Of a DNA stretch of 64,000 bases, positions 39,298 through 51,832 are shown in pieces. Made by a program: the position numbers and the translations under genes. The DNA lies in assembly GCA_000827325.1 (NCBI GenBank), contig KN832870.1:2728001-2792000 (forward strand), given 5' to 3'. The notes beneath the pieces are model-generated. The model was not told where the DNA came from, did no database searches, and worked only from the letters and a program-made list of their open reading frames with translations. Position 1 is the first letter of the stretch. Each line of letters starts with the position of its first letter. Origin of the DNA: Oidiodendron maius Zn (lineage: Eukaryota > Ascomycota > Leotiomycetes > Myxotrichaceae).

Positions 39298-40637
39298 ATC
39301 GTGCGGTCGGGGATGTTGTTGGCGAGTAACTCAAGTCATTGCACATGGTTGGGTGGGCTTTGAGTGAGTGCAAGATATTCAAGCATCGACATCCCTCCAA
39401 ACTTGATATAACTCAAAACATTCCAGCGCGTCACGTCACACCAGTTCTTTATGCCTCATATATAAGGCAATAGCAACCCCGTTTTTCCAGAGCCTCCGGA
39501 ATTTTAGTCAAGACGATCTCACAAGCTGCACAGAGCACATATCACGTTCTCCCTGTCGTATTTGGGCCTATTGCTTTCCATTTTATTCCCACAGGATGAC
39601 CTTCTTGATAAACTACACTGGCTTTTTGATGCGCCAGATGTGACTCACTTCACGAATTTGGAAATCCTTTTCGAGTACTTAATCTACGAAGGATTTTGGG
39701 ACGAGCCTGGTTTTGCAACACTCTACGGCACAGGGCCACAGGACTGCTCCCGCAACTCGGATGGTAGGTGTTTCCGTCGCTCTAGCTTACGGAGTGCAGG
39801 GCTGTGTAGAGAACGTTTATGTTTTTGAAACATTTGAAACTAGGCTTGCGAGACTGGCAAGACCCCATTCCTCGAGGGTATACTATGCTATAATAGTACC
39901 TTTTCTTCTTGCTACGGACTATGGTTACAGTGCGAGTCGTTATGGGATCTACAATATTCAGCACGAAACTCATACGGAGTACGCGACCTTATCCCACTGC
40001 ACAGCACCGCCCCTTTGGGATCAAATCCGGGGATAGCGAGTGTTGTCTAAGCTTAACCAGGCCCATGGAGATGCATACACTGGGCGTCACATGGGGATCG
40101 ATCAGTTCCTTGTACTTCTCAGATCCAAGTCCTAGATCCGGTCCTCCAATTGCATGATGCCCTTGAATTCAGGGCTCGTCTCAGCCCCTGGCATGGGACA
40201 GGGCTTAATCGGCCCTGTGCATGCCGTTTTATGGTATCGCCGAGTGGTTCACCACCCGCAATGTCATTGAAAAGGCTATCTGGAGCAGCGAGCAAAGAAA
40301 TAAAGGAATCTCGGTGAGGGTTGTTACGAGAGAGATCCCTGTGGGTCCTCGCGCTCTCGCCCCATGAGTTTGTGCCTTGTGCCATGGCAAGGATGCACAA
40401 GGTTCATTCTAATCTATAACCAGCCGAGGAGTATATAGTTCATGGTGGTACGGATATGTCCGCGGATGTGCCGATGCTAAATTCAAGGGTCTTCCTTTGC
40501 CATTGATGTCTGTGACTGTAGAACCATGTCTCATACTGTTTATATAGTGAGCGGATCTCCTTTCTCTTTTCCTTCGTCTCTTGCTTAGTTACCTCGGGAT
40601 AGGACTAGGTAGTAAAGCGCTACTTAGAGTTTTCGAA
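39298..40637. other. 1.3-kb divergent intergenic region, possible short exon only
   Basis: Between the Acinus-like gene (minus) and the GH5 gene (plus). An open stretch at 39598-39828 (DDLLDKLHWLFDAPDVTHF) looks mildly protein-like and is preceded by a CCACAG acceptor-like sequence. I could not extend it with credible exons and do not call it a gene. Confidence 0.4.
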
Positions 40638-42069
40638 ATGATCATCCTCCTTCCTCTATTAGCATCACTCATTCTTCCCGCCAACGCTTGGCTTCCAGGA
40701 GAGCACAAAGATATCTATGCTCGCGATGGATCAAACCTGTTTAATACATCTGATGCCCCGCCCGAGGGCTCGGATAAGAGATGGCTTCCAGCGTCTGGCA
40801 AGATAAGGGGTGTGAATATGGGCTCTCTCTTTGTTTTTGAGCCCTGGATGGCCTCAACAGAGTGGTCAAATATGGGTTGCGGGAGTTATGCTTCCGAGTT
40901 TGACTGCGTCTCCGGTCTCGGCCAGTCACAGGCAAACTCAGTCTTCCAATCCCATTGGGGTTCATGGATCACCCAGAGCGATATCTCTCAAATGCAGAGC
41001 TATGGTCTCAATACCATCCGTATCCCTGTTGGCTATTGGATGGATGAGAGTATTGTGTATGCAGATAGCGAGCACTTCCCGCAAGGCGGCCTCTCGTACC
41101 TCTCCCAGCTGTGCGGTTGGGCAAGTGATGCTGGGTTCTACATTATCATCGATATGCATGGAGCCCCTGGAGCTCAAGTTGCTACAAATGCGGACACTGG
41201 ACAGGTGAGCCTCATTTCTCTCTTTCTTTCTATGGTCTTGTAAAGTTACTAACAAGAAGTTCAACCAGAATGCTCCAAGCCCTGGATTCTATGTCGACTA
41301 TCAGTATGACCGTGGAACAGCGTTCTTGGGCTGGCTGGCGAATCAAATCCATACTGATAACAATATGAGAAACGTTGGAATGATTGGCATAGTGAACGAG
41401 CCAGTGCAGAACGCAGATCAAGTCGAGTCCATGCGATCGTACTTCTATCCTAACGCTTACTCTGTACATAACCCACCTCCACTCAAATGACTCCATCTGA
41501 CCCTTAAACAGGCTATCAGAAATGCAGAGTCGGCATTGGGCATCTCATCGAATAACTACATCCATGTTGAGCCTATGAATCAACTTTGGGGTTCCGGAGA
41601 CCCCAACCAGTATCTCACTAACACATACTTCATGGCCTACGACGACCATCGGTATCTAAAGTATGATAGCAGCGTTGAAGTCTCGCAAGCTGCGTACCTC
41701 TCAAACTCGTGCAATGCAAACAGAAACAGTGACAATGATACACCTACCATTGTCGGAGAGTTCAGTCTCAGTCCCCCAAGTAACGTACAAGACGACCCCG
41801 ATTGGTCTACTACCACACAAACTGCCTTTTACAAACAATGGTTTGCTGCTCAAGTAACGAATTTCGAGTCCACTACCAATGGCTGGATCTTCTGGAGCTG
41901 GAAGGCTCAGCTGGGTGACTACCGCTGGTCTTATCAAGGTACGTTATCCCTGTATCCACAAGCTTAAAGAGGTGCTGATCCGTCTTGTTTTTTAGAAGCT
42001 GTTACTGCCGGGGTTATCCCCACGAATATTGCAGACGTATTCAACGAGGGAGCCTGCAATGGCATTTAA
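40638..42069 (+). CDS. secreted glycoside hydrolase family 5 glucanase (endo-1,6-/exo-1,3-beta-glucanase type)
   Basis: Four exons: 40638-41204, 41269-41463, 41512-41938 and 41996-42069; 420 aa. Introns of 48-64 nt are GT-AG. A signal peptide is clear ([17 protein letters not shown], cut before WLPGEH). The GH5 core includes [29 protein letters not shown] and DMHGAPGAQ; the acid/base Glu lies in [10 protein letters not shown], with [12 protein letters not shown] downstream; the nucleophile is Glu in [27 protein letters not shown] follows. This pattern is that of fungal beta-1,6-glucanases (GH5_15, neg-1/exgB type). It probably acts on cell-wall beta-glucan outside the cell; the exact linkage cannot be proved from sequence. 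Confidence 0.94.
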
Positions 42070-44237
42070 TTATGAGTAATAGTTATGCTGTGCATTCGAA
42101 TTTAACTTGCGGCAATATGGCCAACCATGCTCATAGGCAACATTATTATTGACTGCTTTACTTCTACTCCGTAAATATTTAGCACAAGATGTATATGCTG
42201 TTTATAGATACTCAAATTGAGAGAGTATTGAAGATCACTAGTTAACTGGCGCTGGGCTCGCACAAACTTTCTACTGGATTCGGCATACGATTATCGGGCC
42301 CTCTTCTTGTAGCATCATAATTTGGAAGGAGCAGTTCAAGATTCCTTCGTCCCGGCTTGGTCTCTTATGCGATTCTTTTGCGAGCCCTCGTATTCGCCTA
42401 GCAGTCGATTTCTGTCAAATGCAGACAAAGCCAGGATTCATCCCAGACCAGCCTTTTTGATTGCTAAGTCTGGCATATGAAGATGACATTTAAGCGATTG
42501 GCTCTCTTAGATTAACGTGACATGATTGTCTTTTATCTCCTTTTCAGCCTAAAACCCCTCTTTCAGCGTCTATCTCACCATTAACACAGCTCATCACTCT
42601 TGGTTCTGGTATTCTTATATCGATGTAAATAATAAGGCGATTAAAGAGCGATGTGTTTCGTTTTGCGTTCCTACCTCCTGACATTGACTGTGCGTCAACA
42701 ACACTTCCCTCACAGACGGCTGGCCGGCCCATGATATATGTTGAGAGCACGGTATTGCCTTTGCATGTATAAAGAAGTTTCATCTAGGTAAGAAACTAAA
42801 GGGATATTATGCCTCTCTATCAGTAACGTGTCGGCCTGTGGTCGTGCAGTAGCACGCGCGTGCAATTAATCGAGCTATCCGCAGATGGAAACCCAATTCT
42901 TTCCTTAGTATGTTCAACGCAGTACTGCACGGTATTTTAATAATATAGGTGGACTGTTTTATAGTCTGCAGAGCTATTTGTAGTCTATGAAGTGTTCACT
43001 GGTTGCTCCAATGCGAACTTGAAAGATATCCATTTTTGGAATCATTTTTATAGTTGGCTTCATGGGTATATTTGTTTCGGGGATTTTGCATACTTTCATG
43101 TGCTCGTGTGGAAGAGAGATTAGAGTCGTTGACCAAATATCCGAGTGGCTAAGCAGGGAGAGAGCATCGAAGATAAATATCTGCTTTGGACGAAAGAAAG
43201 AAAGCCAAAGTGTCCGGATCTTGTCTAAGTGGTCATATGCGTGTAAGATTACAAATATACGAGTGTATTGAGCCTTGGTTTATTCCATAGTTGCAAATTA
43301 TGGCGAAATTTGTGAATAGAACCTTCCATTGAAAGAAGAGAGTCCTTTGGATATATCCATCAGAGGATTGCAAGGTATGACATAAAGATCACTTCAGTTG
43401 TCATATGGTATGTCAGAGCTTCAAAATCACAAGATATATCTCAGTTTATTAAACTATCAGTTTCAACTGAACGATATTAGAGTGAATTGTGTTCGCTACT
43501 AGCGCATCTCGCCAACGAGAGCGTAAATAAATATCTCCTCCCTCCCTCGCGTTCCTCTCCACACAACACAATATTAGCTGGTCATCTTGTCCTCAAGTTG
43601 ATCAATCCACCATCTTCGTCTGATACTGCCTCTCCTGTTGAATTGTTTTCTCCTTGTTCTCTTCAAAGCTAAATTCTCTTTGTTTTTGTCAACGCTCACG
43701 TACAAGTCCATCCGGACCCACCTCTCCAAAGTAGGTAACCCCCATAAGACCTCACGTCCTTACGCATATTTTATACACCTTTCTTCTGTCCTTTATGCTC
43801 TCTCTATCTCAAATGGACATGTGTTGGATCATGGCCGCCACCCAAAACTCTCCTGTCATATTTACACAGAGTTGAAGAACAGGCATCTCCTGGCACGAGT
43901 TGCCTTTGAATAACAACACGTCAATCAAATAACGGCTAACATCGATCTATTCTCTAGTCTCAATTTTGAACCCCCTGCCTCAAGGTACGAGCTTAATATT
44001 AGAGCCAGCCCATTCCGCGCACCTATTCATTCTTATTTCACCACAGTTCCTTCTTTCTCATTTTAGATCCGCACCAGTGCTGCATGAAAGTCGCCCGCAA
44101 ATTCACCTGTACCTCTCATTTATTCCTGTCTAAATCGATTGGCCTTCCCATCTCCCTTCATAAAACCCACTTCAGTTTCGCTCTCTCTGGTTTCAAGGCC
44201 TAGCTAACCAATCCCTAAGTTGGTCCAGCTATTCATC
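42070..44237. other. 2.2-kb intergenic region with long leader of the helicase gene
   Basis: No gene is supported. The left 1.4 kb is AT-rich. From about 43530 the plus strand becomes C/T-rich and likely contains the transcription start and a long, possibly spliced, 5' UTR of the DEAD-box gene. Confidence 0.5.
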
Positions 44238-46936
44238 ATGACTGACTGGGGCATGCCAGAGGTGGCCACAGCCCTGCCTGACACCTCTCATGCGATCTTA
44301 CCCACCCCGGAGAGCAATGGGGCTCAGACTCAGGCCATGGACTCTAAGGAAGCTAGCATAACTCAAGCCAAGAATCCCCAGGAGCACGGCTGGGCTCCTA
44401 AGACCGATTATGACTACTCCACCTACATGAAGTCCACCAAGGAGCTAGCAGAAGCCGAGGCTGCTGCCAAAGAATCTGCTGCTCCTGGAGTTGAGGTTGG
44501 CAGTTGGGCTTCCAATGCAGCCACCTACGAATGGAACGAGGACTTCGGAGACGTCGGACCACGCCATCCCGAACTGGAGAAGCAGCTGTTCGGCTCTGAA
44601 AACCATGTTCGTATAGGCATCAAGTTCGAGAAGTAAGTTCTAAATCGTCCATTAAGGACCTACACGCCACATTTGTACGGACTGACCTTTACAGCCTTAC
44701 CACCCTTGATGTCCATCAAGAGGGCGATGTCCGTATTGCTCCCATTCGCAAGTTTGAGGACGCAGGCTTGCACCCGATAATGATGGAGAATGTTAAGCTT
44801 GCGGGCTACAACGTTCCAACGCCTATCCAGCAATACTGTATGCCAGCTATTAAGCTCGGTCATGACATTGTTGCATGTGCTCAGACTGGTAATGAGGACT
44901 TCAACTCTTAATTTTACTGAGAAAACTTGGCATGTTAACTTATAATCCATAGGCTCCGGGAAGACTGCTGCATTCTTGGTCCCGATCATTTCCAAACTCA
45001 TGGGTAAGGCCAAGAAGCTGACAGCTCCGCGCCCCAATCCTGCGACCTATCAGGAAGGCATCTCCCCTCGAGTCCGTGCTGAACCTCTTGTTCTTGTTGT
45101 CTGCCCTAGCCGTGAGCTTGCCACGCAGATCTTTGATGAGGCTAGACGTTTCTGTTACCGCTCAATGCTTCGACCTTGTGTCGTGTATGGAGGCGGCCCC
45201 ATTGCTGAGCAGATTCGACAGCTTCAAAAGGGCTGCGATATTCTGATTGGTACCCCAGGCCGTCTCGTGGATTTCGTTAGTCGTCCTGAGACTCTCACTC
45301 TCAATCGTCTCAAATACATGGTCATAGATGAGGCCGATGAGATGCTCCAATCCGATTGGGAGGAAGAGCTCAACAAGATCATGTCCGGTGGTGGTAAGTC
45401 AAAAGTTCCCCATGATATTACCACATGCTCATGATAGGAGTAGATCAGGAGGAAGGCAATATTAAATACCTGTTGTTTTCTGCCACTTTCCCGAAGGCCG
45501 CTCGTGACCTTGCCAAGCAGCATCTCGCACATGTTCATGTCCGTATTCGAGTCGGCCGCGCTGGCAGCTCGCACTTGAACATTAAGCAGGATATCGTGTA
45601 TGTTGAGTCGTCGATGAAGCGTCGTGCGGTGGAGGACTTGCTCTTGTCGACCCCCCCAACCCGTACTATCATCTTTGTGAACAGTAAGCGATCGGCTGAC
45701 GAGCTGGATGATTTTCTGTTCAATAAAAACTTCCCATGCGTGTCGATCCATAGCGGCCGTACCCAGCGTGAGCGTGAGGATTGCATCCGGTCTTTCCGCT
45801 TGGGAAAGAATCCAATCCTGATCGCCACTGGAGTATCTGCTCGTGGTCTTGACATTCATAATGTTATGCATGTCATTAATTACGACCTCCCGTCAACTCA
45901 ATATGGAGGCATTGAAGAATACACCCATCGAATTGGTAAGTGCTTGTGTAGCTTTAAAGATGTTTTATTAACTAACCTTTGTGCAGGCCGCACTGGCCGA
46001 ATCGGGAACATGGGTTTGGCTACCTCCTTTTACAATGATCGCGATATTGATCTGGCGGAGAACCTCACCAAGACCCTCCTGGAGACCCACCAGCCAGTCC
46101 CGGACTTTCTGGAGCAATACATCCCTGAAGGCTTCACTGCTGACGGCTCAGGTGATATCAATAAGCTGAAGTTTGAGGCGGATTCGGACTACTGTGAGGA
46201 CGATGGCGCCGGAGGTACTCCAGCCGGAGCTGCCACTGACGCTTGGGGTGCTCCTCTTGCCGGTGCAGATCCTTGGGGATCGGCCCCTACCACTGCTCCA
46301 GAGGTCACCATTCCGCAGGCTTCTAGTGATGCATTGGAAGCAGCTGCAAGCTCTACTCAAGCTTCCATTTCTTCTCAGGCCCCCGTCCAAGAGGCTTGGA
46401 TTGAAGCTGTAACTACACCTCCCGTTCCGAGTCCTATCCCTGTTCAGGTGCTAGGTGATACTTATGGTGCAGTTCCAACCTCTACTTCTGCTTCTGCTAT
46501 CACGGTGTATCCTGCTGCTCCGATGACTCAGGCTTCTCAACTTACACAAGCCGCACAATTTGCTCAGCCGCCCTCTTTTGCTTCCGTTGGCTATGCCACT
46601 CCTACCACTCAGGTCCACCCTACAGTTCCCGCTGGTCAACAACGGGCTCCTCTGCCAGTTGCTGTTCCTAACAGCGCTCCGGTTGGCGTGGCTGCTAATG
46701 CCTGGCCTCAAGTTGTTCCACATCCAGCCGTTCCGACTACTACTCAAGCACTTCCAACCGGCACAGGTTGGTCTCATGCTCCCGTCAATGCAGTTCAATC
46801 TGCTGTAAGAGCTATCACCAACGACCAGAATATTCAACCTACCGCTCCGGTTATCCCCACTGCTGCCCCAGCCCCTCAGCCGAGTCCGTGGGAAGTGAGT
46901 GGTGGATGGAATACAACCAGCTCTGAAGACTGGTAA
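44238..46936 (+). CDS. Ded1/Vasa-like DEAD-box RNA helicase with Ala/Pro/Trp-rich tail
   Basis: Five exons: 44238-44632, 44695-44888, 44953-45393, 45438-45935 and 45987-46936; 825 aa. Four introns of 44-64 nt interrupt the core. All helicase motifs are present: Q motif (GYNVPTPIQQYCMP), motif I AQTGSGKT (split by intron 2), PSRELA, GTPGRL, DEAD, SAT, IIFVNSKRSADEL, ATGVSARGLDI and HRIGRTGRIG (split by intron 4). The extension ETHQPVPDFLEQY after the core is Ded1/Vasa-typical. The final 270 residues are Ala/Pro/Thr/Gln-rich and carry tryptophans in WG/GW context (AWGAPLAG, DPWGSAP, TGWSHAP, GGWNTTSSEDW), unlike the RGG tails of Ded1. It probably remodels mRNPs in the cytoplasm. It looks like a paralogue, not the main Ded1. 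Confidence 0.92.
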
Positions 46937-47901
46937 TCACTCTCTCGGTGAAAACAGCTCAGCGGGCCCAAATATTTACGCGATTCTTCCTCAGTATCGT
47001 TAAATATTTCCTTCGACTGCGTTAGCATGTTTCATCGGCTTTGCCTCTGGCTTGCTTTGGTGTTGCCTGTGGTTATTATCTCCCAACGATGGATCCCATG
47101 TCAGGCCTTGCAAGGTGGACAAGGAAAACATGGCCGTTGCGGATGATTACGCCACGGGATGAAGTGTTCGGGGAAGTAAATTAAGTAGTAGCAATCAGTT
47201 AAATGGCTACTCTAAGATTCTTATTCTCTTCAACATTACGTGATTATAGCAAGCAATGTAAAATATGCAAATGGGCTTATTTATCACACACTATAGGCCA
47301 GACGACCGGTCGTTGTAACACCGTTTCGGCCGCTTAAAGGTAACTATGAACTATACAGGTGGTTAGAGCCTATGCATTAATTGCCATCATGCTCCCCGAC
47401 AACAGCTAAATGACCTAGTGCTGACCCCGAGGTAAGTGTAGCGGACACTGATATCCATATCAGAAGCTACGGCTGAATGAAGGACACTTTTGGAAAAGAA
47501 ATTGGAATGCATAGGATTCTATATATCTCTGTATCTTGACACAGCCATATCTACTGTGTCTACCTCCAGCTATTTTGTACAGTACTTGGACTTCGTTTAT
47601 ATCAGGGGAAGCCCCCTTCGCTTAATGTCGAATTTATCTGCAGCACTGTTATACACCGGCAGCTCCAACCTTAGCAACAATGTCCAATAAGGTCTTATTT
47701 TCAACCTCTCAACACTACGTAACATGTGAGCCTCGCATGGGAATTTCTCCTCGAGAAATAAATTACAGATCGGAATTCTTTCAGATTGAGTATGTGGACA
47801 GCAATAATAGAGCGGATTTGAACCCTGTAAACGCCCCCTCCCCACTCTATAAAACACCGCAAGATGCCTAATGCTGAGCGAGGTAGTAATATACAAACCG
47901 T
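46937..47901. other. convergent 3' spacer helicase / ABC1 kinase
   Basis: 965 bp. Only short random ORFs are seen; both neighbouring genes end here. Confidence 0.5.
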
Positions 47902-50021
47902 CTATCCCTCGAACACCGAGTGCTGCAGTTCAACGCCAAACTGGTCCTTGGCAATATATCTCATCTGCTTCTCGATATCGTCCTCCATTCCATCGCCGAA
48001 GCCTAGCCATTGACGCACCTTGCTCGTATAAAAGAACACATCGCTGCTTAGCAACACAATCCTGAACAGGAGGTGTTTCCATCCATTTGCGAATCTCTCA
48101 CTGAAACTCAGATCCCTGCTCTCCACTAAACTTCGGCTTGCCCACGTTCCCGTCATCTTGATGCGGTTGACCGGGCTGCCCAAGAACTGGTTATTCCCCT
48201 GGACAATGCGCATGTTTCGCCCGATGAAGAGGAGTTCGCGCGGGAAATTCTCTTCTTCAGAAAGAATGTCTCGTATGCCCTGGCGCATGCGTTCCTGCAC
48301 TTCATAATGCCTCTCAGCAGCAGTCTTACCCTTTAACTCGCCAGTGATCCGGTCTTTCGTGCTGCTGTCGCCTCCATCATATGGTCTCATCAACGTGGCG
48401 CTCGCAAACAGATCTGGCGCCTTGACGCCCCAGGCGCTCGTGATCTTGCTTAGCGTCTCGTTGTCGAAGGTCATCATCGCTTTCCAGAATTGGCAATATT
48501 GATGTCTGAATTTCGGTGTCATCAAAACATACAGGCCGTGGTCGATCAAGACGAGTTCCGGTTGTCCATTAGGTTGGCGCCTGATGAAGATATTACCAGG
48601 GTGCGGGTCGCAATGGACGAGACCCCAGAGGAACATTTGGGCAGAGAAGAGGTCGATCATAGTAGTCATGACTTCTTTCAATGAGAGACCCAGTCCACCT
48701 TTACCACTTCGACCTCGCCACTCATTCCTTTCCGGCTTAAGGAAGCCCGTGCCGTCGTTGGTCGGATATGATTTTGGAGGCGAAAGTGGCGTGCCATTCG
48801 CACCCGGTGACCCCCGTCCTCGTCCACCAAGCCATGGGGCTGCGAGAGCTTCTCTGTCCCAGAGGCGGACGCCTTCGATCCATTCCGTAGTCATTACCCG
48901 CTTTGAAGAGAGATCCTTGTAGACAATAGGAATATAAACTCGTCCTCGGAGGCGAGGTTCACCAGCCACAAGCTTGGCCATCTTGTCCGCGTTCTCCGCC
49001 TCATTGATGAAGTCCGTTTCCAGCATGAGACGCTCGCTGATGTACGGCACAAGACTATAAAGAGGGAGGTCAAACCAAGCGGTATAGACTTTCATGACAA
49101 CTCTGAAAATTGTTAGAATAGCGATCCTTTACCATGCTCATCAGCTTACTTGAATGCCCAAAGATCCCACCCCACCTGATGGGCAATCTCTCGTTTCTGA
49201 ACCTTTATAGCAACCTCCCTTCCATCTGCAAGTCTCGCCCAGTGGACCTGCGCGACCGACGCCGAAGCTCTAGCCTTCTTCTCCATGACGCCCTTCCCTG
49301 GTTCATTGGCGAAACTGACCCCGAATACTTCCTCCGGACTCCTGCCTCCAAAGTCTTCCCGGATGACCTTCTCTACGTCACTCCACTCATTCTGAGGCGC
49401 ATCGTCGAACATCCTAGCAAACATCTTTTGAAACTCTGGAGGGAGGACTGCACTCTGCATCGCTATAGCCTGCCCAATTTTTAAATAGAGGCCTCCATTC
49501 TGATGCAAAAGGTTGAACAATCGTTCCGCGCTGCGTCTGTGAAGGTCCGGAATGTCGCCAATGAAGGGGCGGGGTCGAAAGTTGAGCTTATAATCCAACG
49601 CAACTATAATGCCCAAGCCAAATACTCGCAAGGTCCGCGTTATCGAGGAAGCATAGAACTGAGTATCAATCAGATAGAGACCACCCGTTATCACGCCAAT
49701 ATATAGAAGTCTCCGACCCCATTTTATCGACCGCGAATATTGCTTGGCGGGTGCCGCTTTGCCTAGCGACTCCGGGGATGGAGGCACAAAGGATTGGAAT
49801 CTCTGGGTTTGTATAGAGCGTCGTAGATATCGTGGTTGGCCATTCTTGCCAGTGGCATTCGGGTGCACCGGAGACAGAATTTGCGCGCGTGAGCGGCTTG
49901 ATACTTGTCGGACGATCTGCGAGATGACCGGGTTAGAGGGTATGCAGATGCGAGGGCCATATCTGGGTCGGAGATAGCGAGGACATTGTACCGCCGTGCG
50001 TAATGACAGGCACAGGGACAT
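47902..50021 (-). CDS. MCP2: mitochondrial ABC1/ADCK (UbiB) family atypical kinase, MCP2-like
   Basis: Two exons on the minus strand: 50021-49150 and 49102-47902, with a 47-nt intron; 690 aa. Residues 1-95 are basic, without acidic runs, and look like a mitochondrial presequence. A hydrophobic segment follows (RRLLYIGVITGGLYLIDT). The UbiB signatures are the KxGQ motif (GGLYLKIGQAIAMQSAVLPP, about 178-197), the Ala-rich loop ASASVAQVHWARL, the lysine in EVAIKVQ, catalytic LVHCDPHPGNIFI, and the metal-binding LIDHGLYV in place of DFG. A glycine/proline-rich insertion (WLGGRGRGSPGANG) sits in the C-lobe. The subfamily fits yeast Mcp2 (inner-membrane lipid homeostasis) better than Coq8; this subtype call is less sure than the family. 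Confidence 0.9.
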
Positions 50022-51832
50022 ATCTTGCTATAGATATTGGTGTCTCTTAGAGACAAAGAGGCCCGAGGAGGTTTTTTAAGTCCGGCAAGTTACAACAAGG
50101 GATAAGCCGCCATTTAGCGAGATATAGGGAACACCTCTCGTGGGTGCGCGGTCCCTCTTTCATCTACACCAACCAACTCATTGACTAGTTGTACTTACTA
50201 CTCCTATTAACGCTCCTATACCTCTACAGAATATTCGGAACACTGTAATGGAGGTCGTTCTAGCCCAGAGATATTGGAAGCCGTTTTCTTTCAATTAACA
50301 TGGCCGCGTTTTTGGTGTCTGGCCGCAAGTTGAGGTGGAGATGGACCCGAGCCAATTATGGTGACGGGAAACTGCTTTCCACTTTAATACTTCTCCCCTT
50401 ACTCAGTATTGCGGTACAGGAATCCTGTCACGCTCCCTTTGTCCGACGGGCACAGGTCTTAGCACTTGCCTCAGTGCATTGTTCCCTTACAATGCTGCCT
50501 TGATTTGGCTTCTATGTACAATACTCTCAATGGGTGACGTTGACATCATTGCTTGTTCTTGTGATAGGGTGCACGATGTGGCAATGCCTGATCATGTAGC
50601 TAAACTACAGGGGATACACGTTAGGTGCTCCAGATTCGCCCCAAGAGTGGTGGCCTTAACCAACTGCTTACCTGCACCAGGCAGTCCTGCCAAGTTTATA
50701 TTCTTATCGCTGTACATGGTTGTTCGGACGTATGACAGAAACGGGGAGCACGAGCTACTACACGAGGAGGTAGAGACGCGATCTCTTCTACTACTGTACA
50801 ATACCAGTTGCGTCACGATAGCCCGTAGCTTCGTATAAACCACCTCCGCCGAATGCTAAATCCGTAGGCTTGTTCGGGCCAGCCCTTGCGCAATATCGGA
50901 GGACTGGCAGACTGACCGAGCCCTGCCATTTGAGGTCCGGGCGCAGATATCCCATCCTCATTTCAATTCCACAAGGGCAACCGTTGGGGGTCTGTTTTGA
51001 CTTCTCGACGGTTTTCCAAGCTAACGAGGGATATCTGGGCCCAAGGCGATGGCTGCGGCGTCTGTGTGGTTTCTGTGGCCATGGTGGGTCGAGGGCCGTG
51101 GAGTATCCCTTGGGGACATTAGTCGTGTAAGAGAATGATACACGAGAGTGGTTTAGTACCCCATGGGTATACGGTACAGACAGTCCGAAGGGGCATCCAG
51201 AGCGAAGCTTTCCAACCCAAGGGCACGCTCTCTCTGCAATTGGGGCCCGCCCGTAAGTCTGTAATTGAATGGCGCAAGTGGCAGCCACGCCGCAATAGCG
51301 TGCAGTGTTGCGGCTTTTCTTTTTAATGCCCTCATTCAGGCAGTGGTGAGTTTGGCGGCGGCGGGTGGTGCTGCTGCTGCTGGTAGTGGACGGGGATTCT
51401 GCTTGCGTCGCCCACCTCTACCCGAAAACGTGCTGGCGGCCACTCCCTTTCCCGCTGTCTGGCTGCCAACTCCCATTCGACCACCATTCCGCCGTTTCTT
51501 GATCTCTCGTTCTTGCAACGCCAACAATTCCGCTCCCTTCGCTCTCTGTCCCTTTCTCTTCCTCTTCTCTTTCGCCTATCCCTCCTGTGGAGGCCTCACG
51601 ATCTTTTACCTTTCACCCTCCAACCCTTATTGCGACGACATCGACGACAAGGAGGCCCCTTTCCAATCTTCCACCAATGCGGTCCTCAATCTAATCCTCC
51701 TGTCACTCGTGTCCCCCATACTCCTCGATCATTCTACCGCACCGCATTGCGACACTCCTCGCCCAAAGGGCCGCGTCTCGACGACGCGGGCACGCACGAT
51801 CGTTTGACTACCGCGGGCGCTGAGAGTTCACC
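50022..51832. other. 1.8-kb divergent intergenic region, ABC1 kinase and palI promoters
   Basis: No gene is supported. Long ORFs on both strands at 50791-51807 lie in G/C-rich or C/T-rich sequence and show no family match that I recognise. From about 51400 the plus strand is pyrimidine-rich, as expected for the palI leader. Confidence 0.5.

Noticed and set aside
39562-39828. 88-codon ORF between the Acinus-like gene and the GH5 gene
   Set aside because: Mildly protein-like, but without credible start, partner exons or family; mentioned only as part of the intergenic note.
43487-43913. Short ORFs in the leader of the DEAD-box helicase gene
   Set aside because: Ser/His/Leu-rich translations of C/T-rich UTR sequence; likely untranslated leader.
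47812-47840. Sequence resembling a tRNA T-loop (GGTTCAAATCC on the minus strand)
   Set aside because: The flanking bases do not form a T-stem and no anticodon or acceptor stem can be folded around it.
50689-50694. GCCAAG, a PacC-type site, about 1.1 kb upstream of palI
   Set aside because: A lone 6-mer of this kind is expected by chance in a region of this size, and it is far from the start codon.
50791-51288. 165-codon minus-strand ORF between the ABC1 kinase and palI
   Set aside because: Composition (Pro/Cys/Arg/Gly mix without a pattern) and overlap with several plus-strand ORFs look like chance in GC-rich promoter DNA; no family recognised.
51265-51807. 180-codon plus-strand ORF just upstream of palI
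   Set aside because: It lies in the pyrimidine-rich leader; the translation is Ser/Pro/Leu low complexity. The real start of PalI (MLRPATPL) is clear at 51833.
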